The notes: generated by a model from the letters alone, not told the origin. 14,477 bases of DNA from DAOTVD01 sp034437075 (GCA_034437075.1 DAOTVD010000094.1:1-14477); one strand, 5' to 3'. Shown: positions 7,479-14,419, numbered from the stretch's first letter. Translations and numbers: made by a program.

Positions 7479-7775
7479 TTAGCCGCCCGCTGCGGGGGGT
7501 AACAGCACCAAGCTATTTTCTGCTTGGATGACCGTATCCAGCCCTTCTAGCCACATGATGTTGCGGCCCCCCACCAGCACATGCACCAGGCCGGTCAGTT
7601 CGCCGTCCGCCCCTATGATTTCTTCGCCCAAAACAGGATACGTGCGGCTGATAGTCGTCAACACGTCGCGTACGGTTTGGCCGGGGATGAAATCGATGGT
7701 GATTTCTTTGGCGCCGACCTTGTCGCGCAGCATGGCAAAAAGTTTAACGGTTTTTTCTTGATTGACGGTTTGCAT
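7479..7775 (-). CDS. moaD: MoaD/ThiS-like sulfur carrier protein
   Basis: A 98-residue ubiquitin-fold protein. The N-terminus KTVKLFAMLRDKVGAKEI is typical of MoaD. It ends in the diagnostic double glycine (PPAAGG), which is adenylylated by a MoeB-type enzyme and then carries the thiocarboxylate. MoaD gives sulfur to the dithiolene of molybdopterin as the small subunit of MPT synthase; ThiS relatives serve thiazole synthesis. The LVGGRNIMWLEGLDTVIQ stretch resembles the long-form MoaD proteins often found near tungsten AOR genes, so a role in AOR cofactor maturation is plausible. The ATG at 7775 has GGAG about 9 nt upstream. No moaE or moeB is in the window. It is divergent from ccmC. Confidence 0.85.
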   Translation of the reverse strand: MQTVNQEKTVKLFAMLRDKVGAKEITIDFIPGQTVRDVLTTISRTYPVLGEEIIGADGELTGLVHVLVGGRNIMWLEGLDTVIQAENSLVLLPPAAGG

Positions 7776-7900
7776 GTTGTGATCTCCGAGGCGTCATCCT
7801 ACAAAGGCATTTATATCATTATATGCGGATATAGGCGCGCGGGTTGGCATGTCTGTGGCATGAGGTTTGTCAGTTTTTTTCCCCGCACGCGCGCAGATTT

Positions 7901-7913
7901 TCTATACTATAGA
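7901..7913. promoter_or_regulatory. Palindromic TATA-like element upstream of ccmC
   Basis: TCTATA-C-TATAGA is a perfect 13-bp palindrome with central C, 34 bp before the ccmC ATG in the moaD/ccmC divergent region. It contains TATACT, one change from the -10 consensus. A clear -35 at 16-18 bp is missing (T-rich then C-rich DNA). It is a candidate ccmC promoter or operator. Confidence 0.35.
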
Positions 7914-7946
7914 CACTTTACATAGCATGATAAGGATGTTGACACC

Positions 7947-8669
7947 ATGCAAGCTCTCGCACCACGCGCTCAAGTCCTTCGCTGGATGACCTACGCCAGC
8001 CTCACTCTTTTTATACTCGCCACTCTGATGACCTTCTTGTATCCTGGCCCCGAACAAACCATGGGCGAGGTACAGCGCATCTTCTATATTCACCTGGGCA
8101 GCTTCGCGGGTGCCTTTGTGTTGTTCTTGGCCGCGCTCGTGGGGGGCATTGCCTACCTGCGTACCCAAAACGCCAAATGGGATCACCTTAGCCATGCCAG
8201 CATCGAAATCGGCTTGGTACTTTCGGCGATCACCACCGTTACGGGTATGTTCTGGGCCAAGCCCATCTGGGGCGCTTACTGGACGTGGGACCCGCGCCTA
8301 ACGACCATCGCTATTATGTGGCTGACCTACGCGGCCTATCTGTTCTTGCGCGCCGCCTTCGACGATGTGCAACAACGGCGCCGTTTTGCCGCTGTCTATG
8401 CGATTTTGGCCTTTGGGGGCGTCATCCTGACCACGGTCATTATCCGCCTACGCCCGGATGTCATTCACCCGGTCGTGATGGGGCCGAGCGCCTCGGAAGA
8501 TGCCGCCGTGGGTAGCTTCAACGTTTCGGGCCGCATTGCCGATACGCTGTTTTTTAATATTTTCGCTTATCTCATTATTGCCATTACGCTGGTGTGGTAC
8601 CGCATTCGCCTGGAAGAACGCTCCGACCAGGTACAAGCGCGTAAAGCCGAAGTGCTCGCCAGTCTATAG
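7947..8669 (+). CDS. ccmC: Heme exporter / holo-CcmE release protein CcmC
   Basis: A 240-residue membrane protein with six hydrophobic segments. It carries the tryptophan-rich WWD signature WGAYWTWDPRLT (108-119). Two conserved periplasmic-side histidines, H49 (FYIHLGSFAGA) and H174 (DVIHPVVMGPS), flank the WWD domain as in known CcmC proteins. CcmC presents heme to the chaperone CcmE in System I cytochrome c maturation. The ATG at 7947 follows AAGGATG with about 10 nt spacing. ccmD follows after 20 bp. CcmA, CcmB, CcmE and CcmF are not in the window, so the pathway must be completed elsewhere if it works. Confidence 0.95.
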   Translation: MQALAPRAQVLRWMTYASLTLFILATLMTFLYPGPEQTMGEVQRIFYIHLGSFAGAFVLFLAALVGGIAYLRTQNAKWDHLSHASIEIGLVLSAITTVTGMFWAKPIWGAYWTWDPRLTTIAIMWLTYAAYLFLRAAFDDVQQRRRFAAVYAILAFGGVILTTVIIRLRPDVIHPVVMGPSASEDAAVGSFNVSGRIADTLFFNIFAYLIIAITLVWYRIRLEERSDQVQARKAEVLASL

Positions 8670-8689
8670 CCCACAAAGGATAAATCACC

Positions 8690-8881
8690 ATGCCCGAAAC
8701 ACTCGACTTTATGATCTATGGATATAGTGCCGCATTCATCCTGCTGGGTGGCCTGGTGGCTAGCATCTGGTGGCGCTTCCGCCAATTGCAAGCGGATGAA
8801 ACCACTCTGCAAAATCTGGAAGCCGATATTCAAGAAGACGCGCCCGCCCTGGGCAACCGCGCCGCCGCCGGCACGGATTAA
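8690..8881 (+). CDS. ccmD: CcmD-like small heme-maturation membrane protein
   Basis: A 63-residue protein. One membrane segment (about 9-27, YGYSAAFILLGGLVASIWW) is followed by a basic/helical RFRQLQADE stretch and an acidic tail. CcmD proteins share this plan (a single TM with a basic, helical cytoplasmic tail) and stabilise CcmC/CcmE in the CcmABCD release complex. Position directly after ccmC (20 bp, with AAAGGA ahead of the ATG) is the strongest evidence, since the family is poorly conserved in sequence. The gene is fairly typical in length. Its stop overlaps that of the convergent SanA-like gene in a shared TTAA (8878-8881). Confidence 0.82.
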   Translation: MPETLDFMIYGYSAAFILLGGLVASIWWRFRQLQADETTLQNLEADIQEDAPALGNRAAAGTD

Positions 8882-9549
8882 TCCCGCGCGGGAGCCGCAA
8901 CCGTCGCCGATGTGCTGACGGTGGGGTTCCGGCGCCGCAAGAGGTCGGTGTAGGCCACCAGGGTCGCGCCGACCTCGCGCCAATTCTGCCAGCGCATGGC
9001 GCGCTCTGAATAGCCGTTCGGGCGTTGGTAATCCGCCGCCACGCCGATTGCCGCCACGCCCAATTCATTGCACAGCAACAGCGCCCGATGCAAGTGGAAT
9101 TCTTGCGTCACCAACGTGGCCGCCTCTAGCCCGAAGACCTCGCGCGCGCGGTAGCAACTATCATAGGTGCGCAGGCCGTACGCATCCGTCAGGATGGCCT
9201 CGGGCGGGACGCCCTGGCTGATGGCATAGCGCCGCATCGCGCCGGGTTCGTCGTAGCTGGGGTCGCGATTATCGCCCGTCATCAGCAGCGCATCCACCTT
9301 GCCCGCGTGGTATAAATCGACAGCCGTAGCGACCCGATCATACAACATGGTGCTCAGGCGCCCGTTGGAGAGCACGCGCGCGCCAAACACCACCGCCACC
9401 CGCCCTTCAGGGACATTATCCAGGCTATAAATCTGCGCGCCATAGCGCGAGGTCGTATACGCGCGCAGCCCAAAGGGCAAAGCTATCAGGCCCGCGCCCA
9501 AAAGCATAACACCGACCAGTATCCAACATCCGAATCGCCGTAGGGGCAT
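8878..9549 (-). CDS. SanA/YdcF-family protein (DUF218), membrane anchored
   Basis: A 223-residue protein. One N-terminal hydrophobic segment (about 8-28) anchors it, followed by a DUF218 domain. Visible motifs: VAVVFGARV (51-59), RLSTMLYDRV, LLMTGDN with a following DEPGAMRRYA, GVPPEAILTD, GLRTYDSCYRAREVFG and TLVTQEFHLHRALLLC. These match SanA, linked in E. coli to envelope barrier function (vancomycin exclusion at high temperature). The biochemical activity of the family is not settled. The C-terminal 20 residues are low-complexity (Ser/Thr/Ala). The Shine-Dalgarno is weak (GGACG about 8 nt upstream). The zinc-ribbon gene lies 25 bp upstream on the same strand, so the two may be co-transcribed. 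Confidence 0.86.
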   Translation of the reverse strand: MPLRRFGCWILVGVMLLGAGLIALPFGLRAYTTSRYGAQIYSLDNVPEGRVAVVFGARVLSNGRLSTMLYDRVATAVDLYHAGKVDALLMTGDNRDPSYDEPGAMRRYAISQGVPPEAILTDAYGLRTYDSCYRAREVFGLEAATLVTQEFHLHRALLLCNELGVAAIGVAADYQRPNGYSERAMRWQNWREVGATLVAYTDLLRRRNPTVSTSATVAAPARD

Positions 9550-9574
9550 GGTTTTTCGTCCGTCCTTAGTTCAG

Positions 9575-9802
9575 TTAATTGTTCTTACGCCTAGAAGGGG
9601 TGGTGGGTTGCGGTCTTTCGGCGCGCGCGCGGGCCTGTTGCGCGCGTTGCACCTCGCCGCCGATGTCTAAATCGCTGCAATCGAGCATAAAGCCGCAATT
9701 CTCGCAGCGGATTTTGCAATGCTGATAGTACAGGGTGGTGTAACCACAGTTTAGGCAGGTTTGCTGGCCCATGGGGCGTTTCCGTTCGTTCGTATATTTC
9801 AT
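9575..9802 (-). CDS. Small zinc-ribbon protein
   Basis: A 75-residue protein with two CxxC pairs: C16-x2-C19 (TCLNCG) and C33-x2-C36 (RCENCG), plus C29 and C42 (LDCSDLDIGG). This is a rubredoxin-like zinc-ribbon knuckle pair, so it probably binds one zinc. The C-terminus is basic and rich in R, Q and A, which could contact nucleic acid; that is inference. The start is uncertain: the ATG at 9802 gives 75 residues, while Met11 (9772) starts just before the conserved ribbon. Neither has a strong ribosome site. Its start lies only 21 bp from the MITE-like element, which may therefore have brought or altered its promoter. I do not know the function. Confidence 0.75.
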   Translation of the reverse strand: MKYTNERKRPMGQQTCLNCGYTTLYYQHCKIRCENCGFMLDCSDLDIGGEVQRAQQARARAERPQPTTPSRRKNN

Positions 9803-9823
9803 TCGGATATGAAGTATGCCTTA

Positions 9824-9998
9824 GGCTTTTCCAGAAAAATAATTACCCCTCCCCAGCCCCTCCCCGAATTCAGGGAGGGGCTATTATGCGCACGAGTAAG
9901 TTCTCCCCCCGAATTCGGGGGGAGCTAGAGGGGGGTAAAATCAAGCCGGTATCCTTTTCGACAAAAGCAAGCGGCATAGTTAAATACTTGGAAAAGCC
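9824..9998. mobile_element. MITE-like palindromic element with 10-bp terminal inverted repeats and TTA duplication
   Basis: The ends are perfect inverted repeats: GGCTTTTCCA (9824-9833) and TGGAAAAGCC (9989-9998). Each end is flanked directly by TTA (9821-9823 and 9999-10001), as expected for a 3-bp target duplication. The 175-bp body codes for nothing. A 3-bp TNA duplication with GG-starting ends fits non-autonomous relatives of IS5-type or Tourist-like elements by general knowledge. The body holds two strong hairpins, annotated separately, arranged as an inverted pair. No transposase is near. The TTA match alone could be chance, so copies elsewhere in the genome would be needed for certainty. 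Confidence 0.6.
9843..9938. repeat. Inverted pair of GC-rich hairpin units centred on GAATTC
   Basis: Unit 1: AGCCCCTCCC (9855-9864) pairs with GGGAGGGGCT (9873-9882) around CGAATTCA. Unit 2: 9903-9924 is a perfect 22-bp palindrome, with CTCCCCCC and its complement around GAATTC. The outer ends also pair: TTACCCC (9843-9849) with GGGGTAA (9932-9938). Read on the opposite strand, the right unit has the same order as the left one (TTACCCC, an AGC-containing C-run, GAATTC, a G-run), so the region looks like two diverged copies of one repeat in head-to-head orientation. In RNA either unit would form a very stable stem. Confidence 0.85.
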
Positions 9999-10037
9999 TT
10001 AGTCATTTTAGGGCTAGGGGCGCGCGGTGCCAAACGC

Positions 10038-10095
10038 GGCAATTGCATCCAAGGCCCCCTCCATCGGCGTCAAGGCCGAGTCTGATGCAATCGCC
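10038..10095. repeat. Imperfect inverted repeat upstream of the nusA promoter
   Basis: GGCAATTGCATC (10038-10049) and GATGCAATCGCC (10084-10095) are complementary at 11 of 12 positions, with a 34-bp spacer. The repeat lies 24 bp upstream of the predicted nusA -35. It could be a paired regulator site or leftover repeat DNA; nothing decides between them. The rest of 10007-10118 shows no gene that I can support. Confidence 0.35.
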
Positions 10096-10118
10096 CTGGA
10101 TACCTGCATAACACTATC

Positions 10119-10147
10119 TTGCTCGGGGGCAAGCCCCATGCTATAAT
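10119..10147 (+). promoter_or_regulatory. Sigma-70-type promoter of the nusA-rnpM-infB operon
   Basis: TTGCTC (10119-10124) and the exact consensus TATAAT (10142-10147) are separated by exactly 17 bp, the best promoter in the window. Transcription should begin near 10154, giving a leader of about 70 nt before the nusA ATG at 10224. The spacer holds GGGGC-AA-GCCCC (10126-10137), a small inverted repeat placed exactly between the two boxes, where a regulator could bind. Confidence 0.7.
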
Positions 10148-10164
10148 CCTACTGAAAGCAGAAG

Positions 10165-10201
10165 TAACGATGAGAAGTGGCGATGACCACTTTTTTCGTT
10201 A
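10165..10201 (+). terminator. Leader hairpin with U-run (candidate attenuator) of nusA
   Basis: AAGTGG (10175-10180) pairs with CCACTT (10187-10192) around a 6-nt loop, inside a run of six T (10191-10196). This is the form of an intrinsic terminator. The stem extends outward: AG (10173-10174) pairs with TT (10193-10194) including one G-U, then TAACGA (10165-10170) pairs with TCGTTA (10196-10201) across a small internal loop. It sits within the predicted nusA leader, between the promoter and the start codon. NusA itself modulates termination, so feedback control is a reasonable inference. If the upstream ATG at 10170 were used, this hairpin would lie in coding sequence. Confidence 0.5.
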
Positions 10202-10223
10202 TATAACAGAGTACAATGCACGT

Positions 10224-12206
10224 ATGAAAAGTGACTTCGCGTTAGCCTTCAATGAGATTGTCGAATCGCGCGCCTTACCGCACGAAATGGTCTTAGATGC
10301 CTTGCGGCAAGCGCTTGTCTCGGCGTACCGGCGGGATGCGCGGGTGCTTGATACCCAGCGGATCGAAGCGGACATTGACGAAAACGGCCAACCGTTGCTC
10401 ATCGTCGAAAAAGAAGTTGTCGATGATGTCATGAACGACCACACCGAAGTCGCGCTGGACGAAGCGCGCGAAACCGAACCCACAGCCCAGCTCGGCGATA
10501 TGGTGATGGTGCCCGTCAAGACCCTGAGTAAATCATTTGGGCGCATTGCCGCGCAAACAGCCAAGCAAGTGATCTTGCAACATATCCGCGAAGCCGAGCG
10601 CGACACGCTCTACAACGAGTACATCGAGCGCGAAGGCGAGCTAACCATCGGTACGGTGCAGAGCGTCAGCCATAGCGCGATTACCTTCGACCTAGGCCGC
10701 GCCGAGGCCCTGATGCCCTCCCAACATCGCACGCCCACCGAGCGCTATCGCCCGCATGAAAAAGTGCGCGTGTATATCGCCGAGGTGAAGCGCAGCAATC
10801 GCGGGCCGCAGATTATCGTCTCGCGCAACCATAAGAACATGCTGCGCCGCTTGCTCGAATACGAAGTGCCCGAAATCTACAACGGGCAAATTGAGGTGAT
10901 GAGCATCGCGCGCGAAGCGGGTTTTCGCTCTAAGGTAGCCGTGGCCCCCTTGCAAGAGGGCATCGACGCGGTGGGCGCGTGCGTGGGGATGCGCGGGATG
11001 CGTATTCAGAACATCGTCAAAGAATTGAACGATGAGAAGATCGACATCATCGAATGGGACCCCGACCCGGCGCGTTTCATTGCGCGGGCGCTCTCGCCGG
11101 CGCGCGTGTCGAACGTCTTCTTGGAAGAAGACCTAGAAGGCACCCGCACCGCGACTGTGATCGTCCCGTCTGACCAACTGTCGTTGGCCATCGGCAAAGA
11201 AGGCCAAAACGCCCGCCTAGCGGCTAAGCTCACGGGTTGGCGCATCGACATCAAGAGCCTGATGGAAGCGGCCCAAGAGGCCATGGATCGCATCGACGAC
11301 CCGCCCTTGAGCTATCTGATAGACACCCACGACGAATTACTGGCCGAAGCCTTCCGTATTTTGGAGAAAAAGGCCGAAAACCGCGTCGTGACGCCCGAGG
11401 AATACAACACCATCAAAGAGTTCGTATCGTTGGCCGAAGGCATGCTACACGAAGAACGGCATGAAAACCGCGAAGAACGGCGCATGATGATCGAAACTGT
11501 GCGCCCTCTGGTGCCGGATGCCGCCTTCGAGATGCCCTTGGAGGAGCTCGAACTGGAACGCGACATCATGCGTGTGGTAGACCGTATGGAGAATGTCGGC
11601 GAATTGTGGGTGCGCTTCATGGCCGATGAAGAAGGCTTGCAGCGCGCGCTACAATTGGGCGGCGCCGGGCAAGATGCCCTAGAAGCCATCCGCGACGCGC
11701 TCGATAGCCTGGTGATCCCGGATGTGTACGAAGAAGCTGCCGCCGAAGCCGAAGCGCCCGTGCTAGAAGAAGCCACCGAGGCCGAAATGCCCGAGCTCGC
11801 GCTAGAAGCCATCGTGGAGGCCAGCGCCGCGCCCGTTGCCGAACCTGCCGAACCTGCCGAGCTTGTCGAAGATGTCGAGGATGTCGAAGATGAGGACGAG
11901 GACGACGAAATAGATGTCGCCCCGGCCCCCTCCGATGAGCCCGCCGCCGATGCGGCAGAGCGCCCCTTGCGCGCCGAAGACGACGCCTACGCCGAGTTTT
12001 ACGACACTGCCGATGACAACGATGAAATGGAAGACCTCATCGTGCGCGAACGCAAAAAGAGCACCCAAAAGAAAGCGCGCACCAAAGAGCGCAAAGATAA
12101 ACGCCGCCAACTCATCTACGATGAAGATATGGGCGAAGTCGTCGCCCGTCGTCGTCGCAAACGTGATGACGAGGAAATCCCTGATGAATACGAAGACTAC
12201 TTTTAG
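10224..12206 (+). CDS. nusA: Transcription termination/antitermination factor NusA with long acidic C-terminal extension
   Basis: A 660-residue protein with the usual NusA order: N-terminal RNA polymerase-binding domain (1-~130, starting MKSDFALAFNEIVESRALP), S1 (about 137-205), KH1 with GMRG (255-258) and KH2 with GKEG (324-327), ending near residue 350. NusA binds RNA polymerase and nascent RNA and affects pausing, termination and antitermination. The core matches short NusA proteins of ~350 residues. The rest is an extra ~300 residues: predicted helices (350-500), a very acidic Glu/Ala/Asp-rich stretch (about 515-610), a Lys/Arg-rich patch, and an acidic end (DEYEDYF). Start choice: family alignment favours ATG 10224, though it has no clear Shine-Dalgarno. 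In-frame ATGs exist at 10119 (inside the promoter, so rejected) and 10170. A TACAAT 7 nt before the ATG could allow a leaderless transcript. rnpM follows after 12 bp. No rimP precedes it. Confidence 0.95.
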   Translation: MKSDFALAFNEIVESRALPHEMVLDALRQALVSAYRRDARVLDTQRIEADIDENGQPLLIVEKEVVDDVMNDHTEVALDEARETEPTAQLGDMVMVPVKTLSKSFGRIAAQTAKQVILQHIREAERDTLYNEYIEREGELTIGTVQSVSHSAITFDLGRAEALMPSQHRTPTERYRPHEKVRVYIAEVKRSNRGPQIIVSRNHKNMLRRLLEYEVPEIYNGQIEVMSIAREAGFRSKVAVAPLQEGIDAVGACVGMRGMRIQNIVKELNDEKIDIIEWDPDPARFIARALSPARVSNVFLEEDLEGTRTATVIVPSDQLSLAIGKEGQNARLAAKLTGWRIDIKSLMEAAQEAMDRIDDPPLSYLIDTHDELLAEAFRILEKKAENRVVTPEEYNTIKEFVSLAEGMLHEERHENREERRMMIETVRPLVPDAAFEMPLEELELERDIMRVVDRMENVGELWVRFMADEEGLQRALQLGGAGQDALEAIRDALDSLVIPDVYEEAAAEAEAPVLEEATEAEMPELALEAIVEASAAPVAEPAEPAELVEDVEDVEDEDEDDEIDVAPAPSDEPAADAAERPLRAEDDAYAEFYDTADDNDEMEDLIVRERKKSTQKKARTKERKDKRRQLIYDEDMGEVVARRRRKRDDEEIPDEYEDYF

Positions 12207-12218
12207 GCTACGGGCGGC

Positions 12219-12515
12219 ATGACCGCCCGCTCGCGTAAAACCCCGTTACGAACCTGCGTCGTATGCCGACGCACAGCGGATAAACGCCAGCTTACCCGCT
12301 TGGTTCGTTCGCCCGATGGCCCTGTGCGGGTAGACCCCAGCGGCAAACAACCCGGGCGCGGGGCCTATCTATGCCCAGACCCGGCATGCTGGCACAAAGC
12401 GATTCACACAGACGCCCTCGCGAAGGCGTTGCGCACCGCGCTCTCGGCAGATGACCGGGCGCGCATGCAGGCTGCCGCCCCTCGCGACGAGACATCTGAG
12501 GACATCGCGACATGA
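12219..12515 (+). CDS. rnpM: RnpM/YlxR-family RNA-binding protein (DUF448)
   Basis: A 98-residue basic protein with the full family signature: RTCVVCRR (11-18), RLVRSPDG, VDPSGKQPGRGAYLC (38-52) and a following C57-W58 with ALAKALR. The protein is always found between nusA and infB; in Bacillus subtilis YlxR has been described as a modulator of RNase P (RnpM). Two Cys pairs suggest a small metal-binding or structural site, though the fold does not strictly need it. It lies 12 bp after nusA with no convincing ribosome site, so coupling to nusA translation is likely. Length is normal for the family plus a short tail. Confidence 0.93.
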   Translation: MTARSRKTPLRTCVVCRRTADKRQLTRLVRSPDGPVRVDPSGKQPGRGAYLCPDPACWHKAIHTDALAKALRTALSADDRARMQAAAPRDETSEDIAT

Positions 12516-12547
12516 ACTGACCAATAAGCAACATAAAGAGGACGCCA

Positions 12548-14341
12548 ATGCCGCAGCAACAACAAATTCTGGAAGTACCCGATTATCTCACCGTTCGCGA
12601 ATTGGCCGATTTGATGGACGCCAGCCCCATTGAAGTCATGAAATTGCTCATCAGCAATGGTATCATGGCCTCCATCAATCAGCAGATCGACTACGACACC
12701 GCCGCGATTGTCATCGGCGAAATGGGCTTCGAAGCTCGCCCCCAAAGTGAGATCGAAGCCGAGCAAGCCCGCGAAGAAGCGCTCGAAAGACGCCCCGATT
12801 GGCGTAAACAATATGACCAGGAAGCCATCGAAGACCTGGTCGCCCGGCCCCCCGTCGTGACCATCTTGGGCCACGTAGACCACGGCAAGACCTCCTTGCT
12901 GGATGTCATCCGCCATACGCATGTCGCCGAAGGCGAAGCCGGGGGCATCACCCAACATATCGGCGCCTATCAGATCGAACACAACGGCCAAAAAATCACC
13001 TTTCTGGATACGCCCGGCCATGCCGCGTTTACCGCCATGCGCGCGCGCGGGGCCCAGGGCGCGGATGTCGCCGTGTTGGTGGTGGCTGCCGACGATGGCG
13101 TGATGCCCACCACGCGCGAAGCGCTGAACCATGCTCGCGTGGCCGATATTCCCATCGTGGTGGCCCTGAACAAGATTGACCGACCCAACGCCAACCCCGA
13201 CCGCGTGAAGCAACAACTCGTGGATGTCGAACTCGTGCCCGATGAATGGGGCGGGGATACGCTCGTGGTGCCTGTTTCGGCCAAAGAAGGCACGGGCATT
13301 GACGACCTGCTAGAGGCGATTTTGCTCGTGTCGTCGGATGACGTGAAAGCCAACCCCAAACGCGCCGCGCGCGGGGTGGTGCTAGAGGCCAAATACGAGA
13401 GCGGGCGCGGGCCTATGGCTACGCTATTGGTGCAAAACGGCACCCTGCGCACTGGCGATATTGTGATCGCGGGCCAGCAGCACGGCAAGATCAAAGCCAT
13501 GTTTGACGAAAACGACAACAGTGTGAAAGAAGCGCCGCCCAGCAAGCCTGTTCGTGTAATGGGCCTGGACGATACGCCCACGGCGGGCGAGCCGTTCGAA
13601 ACAGTGGATAAAATGAAAGACGCGCGCCGCATGGTGTCCGAGCGCGAAGACGCCGCCGTGGCGCAGCAAGCCGCCGGCCCGGCCCAAACGCTGGAAGAAC
13701 TCTTTGCGCAGTTCCAGGCGGGCGAAGCCACCGAACTGAATCTGATCGTGAAGGTGGATGTGGATGGCTCGCTAGAGCCCGTGGTGCAATCGCTCAATAG
13801 TATCGAAATTAGCGAAGATGGGCCGAAAGTGCGCGTCATTCAATCCGACGTGGGCAACGTCAACGAAACGGACGTGAACCTGGCCCAGTCCGCCGGGGCG
13901 ATTATCATCGCCTTCAACACCCTGATAGACAACGCGGCGCGGCGCCAGGCGGAAAATTACGGTGTCGAAATCCGGCAATACAACATCATCTACAAGCTGA
14001 TCGAAGATGTCGAACTGGCCTTGCACGGCTTGCTAGAGCCCGTGTACGAAAGCGTGGTCATTGGCCGGGCCGAAGTGCGCGCGACCTTCCGCATCCCGAA
14101 AATTGGCACCATTGCGGGCTGTTATGTGCTGGATGGCACCATCCGGCGCAATGCCAAGGCGCGCGTGCGGCGCAAAGATGGCATCGTGGCGGAGGAACAA
14201 AACGTGCGCAGCCTGAAACGCTTCGAGGAAGACGTGCGCGAGGTGCGCAGCGGTTTTGAATGCGGCGTGGGCCTGGCCCACTTCAACGACTTCGAAGAAG
14301 GCGATGTGATCGAGTTTTTGGTGCAAGAGCGCGTGAACTAG
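12548..14341 (+). CDS. infB: Translation initiation factor IF-2
   Basis: A 597-residue GTPase that places initiator tRNA on the 30S ribosome and promotes subunit joining. An IF2_N helical module (about 10-60, LTVRELADLMDASPIEVMK) and a short linker precede the GTPase domain: G1 GHVDHGKT (108-115), GGITQHIGAY switch I, G3 DTPGH (~154), G4 NKID (~208) and G5 SAKEG. Domains II, III and IV follow, with LNLIVKVDVDGSLE, FN, RATFRIPKIGTIAGCYVLDG and GFECGVGL, and the expected C-terminus. It is much shorter than E. coli IF-2 (890) because the long variable N-terminal region is absent. GAGGA lies 5 nt before the ATG. It is 32 bp after rnpM. rbfA, its common downstream partner, does not follow. Confidence 0.97.
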   Translation: MPQQQQILEVPDYLTVRELADLMDASPIEVMKLLISNGIMASINQQIDYDTAAIVIGEMGFEARPQSEIEAEQAREEALERRPDWRKQYDQEAIEDLVARPPVVTILGHVDHGKTSLLDVIRHTHVAEGEAGGITQHIGAYQIEHNGQKITFLDTPGHAAFTAMRARGAQGADVAVLVVAADDGVMPTTREALNHARVADIPIVVALNKIDRPNANPDRVKQQLVDVELVPDEWGGDTLVVPVSAKEGTGIDDLLEAILLVSSDDVKANPKRAARGVVLEAKYESGRGPMATLLVQNGTLRTGDIVIAGQQHGKIKAMFDENDNSVKEAPPSKPVRVMGLDDTPTAGEPFETVDKMKDARRMVSEREDAAVAQQAAGPAQTLEELFAQFQAGEATELNLIVKVDVDGSLEPVVQSLNSIEISEDGPKVRVIQSDVGNVNETDVNLAQSAGAIIIAFNTLIDNAARRQAENYGVEIRQYNIIYKLIEDVELALHGLLEPVYESVVIGRAEVRATFRIPKIGTIAGCYVLDGTIRRNAKARVRRKDGIVAEEQNVRSLKRFEEDVREVRSGFECGVGLAHFNDFEEGDVIEFLVQERVN

Positions 14342-14388
14342 GCTTTTGCACAAAGAGTATCTATCCAGCGATCCATGCAGCATGTGCT

Positions 14389-14412
14389 AACAAGGGGCTT
14401 AAGCTCCTTGTT
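14389..14412 (+). terminator. Hairpin after infB, probable operon end
   Basis: A 24-bp inverted repeat: AACAAGGGGC (14389-14398) and GCTCCTTGTT (14403-14412) around TTAA, with a single G-U mismatch. It starts 47 bp after the infB stop. Only a weak U-rich tail (TGCTTC) follows. It can act as a terminator or an RNA-stabilising stem, and the AAGGGGCTTAAGC core also looks like a dispersed repeat sequence. Confidence 0.5.
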
Positions 14413-14419
14413 GCTTCAT

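Noticed and set aside
7463..7480. AAGGG/CCCTT hairpin at the end of moaD as a terminator
   Set aside because: It has only a 5-bp stem with an 8-nt loop and no U-run in the transcribed direction.
9843..9938. CRISPR array or tandem repeat
   Set aside because: The units are palindromic and in inverted orientation, only two are present, and there is no spacer series or cas gene.
10014..10109. 31-codon minus-strand reading frame between the MITE-like element and the nusA promoter
   Set aside because: It is short, has no ribosome site, and its composition comes from the inverted repeat at 10038-10095. It may be a degraded gene end, but nothing supports it.
12404..13216. 270-codon minus-strand frame across rnpM and infB
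   Set aside because: It is antisense to conserved GTPase sequence and has no family features.
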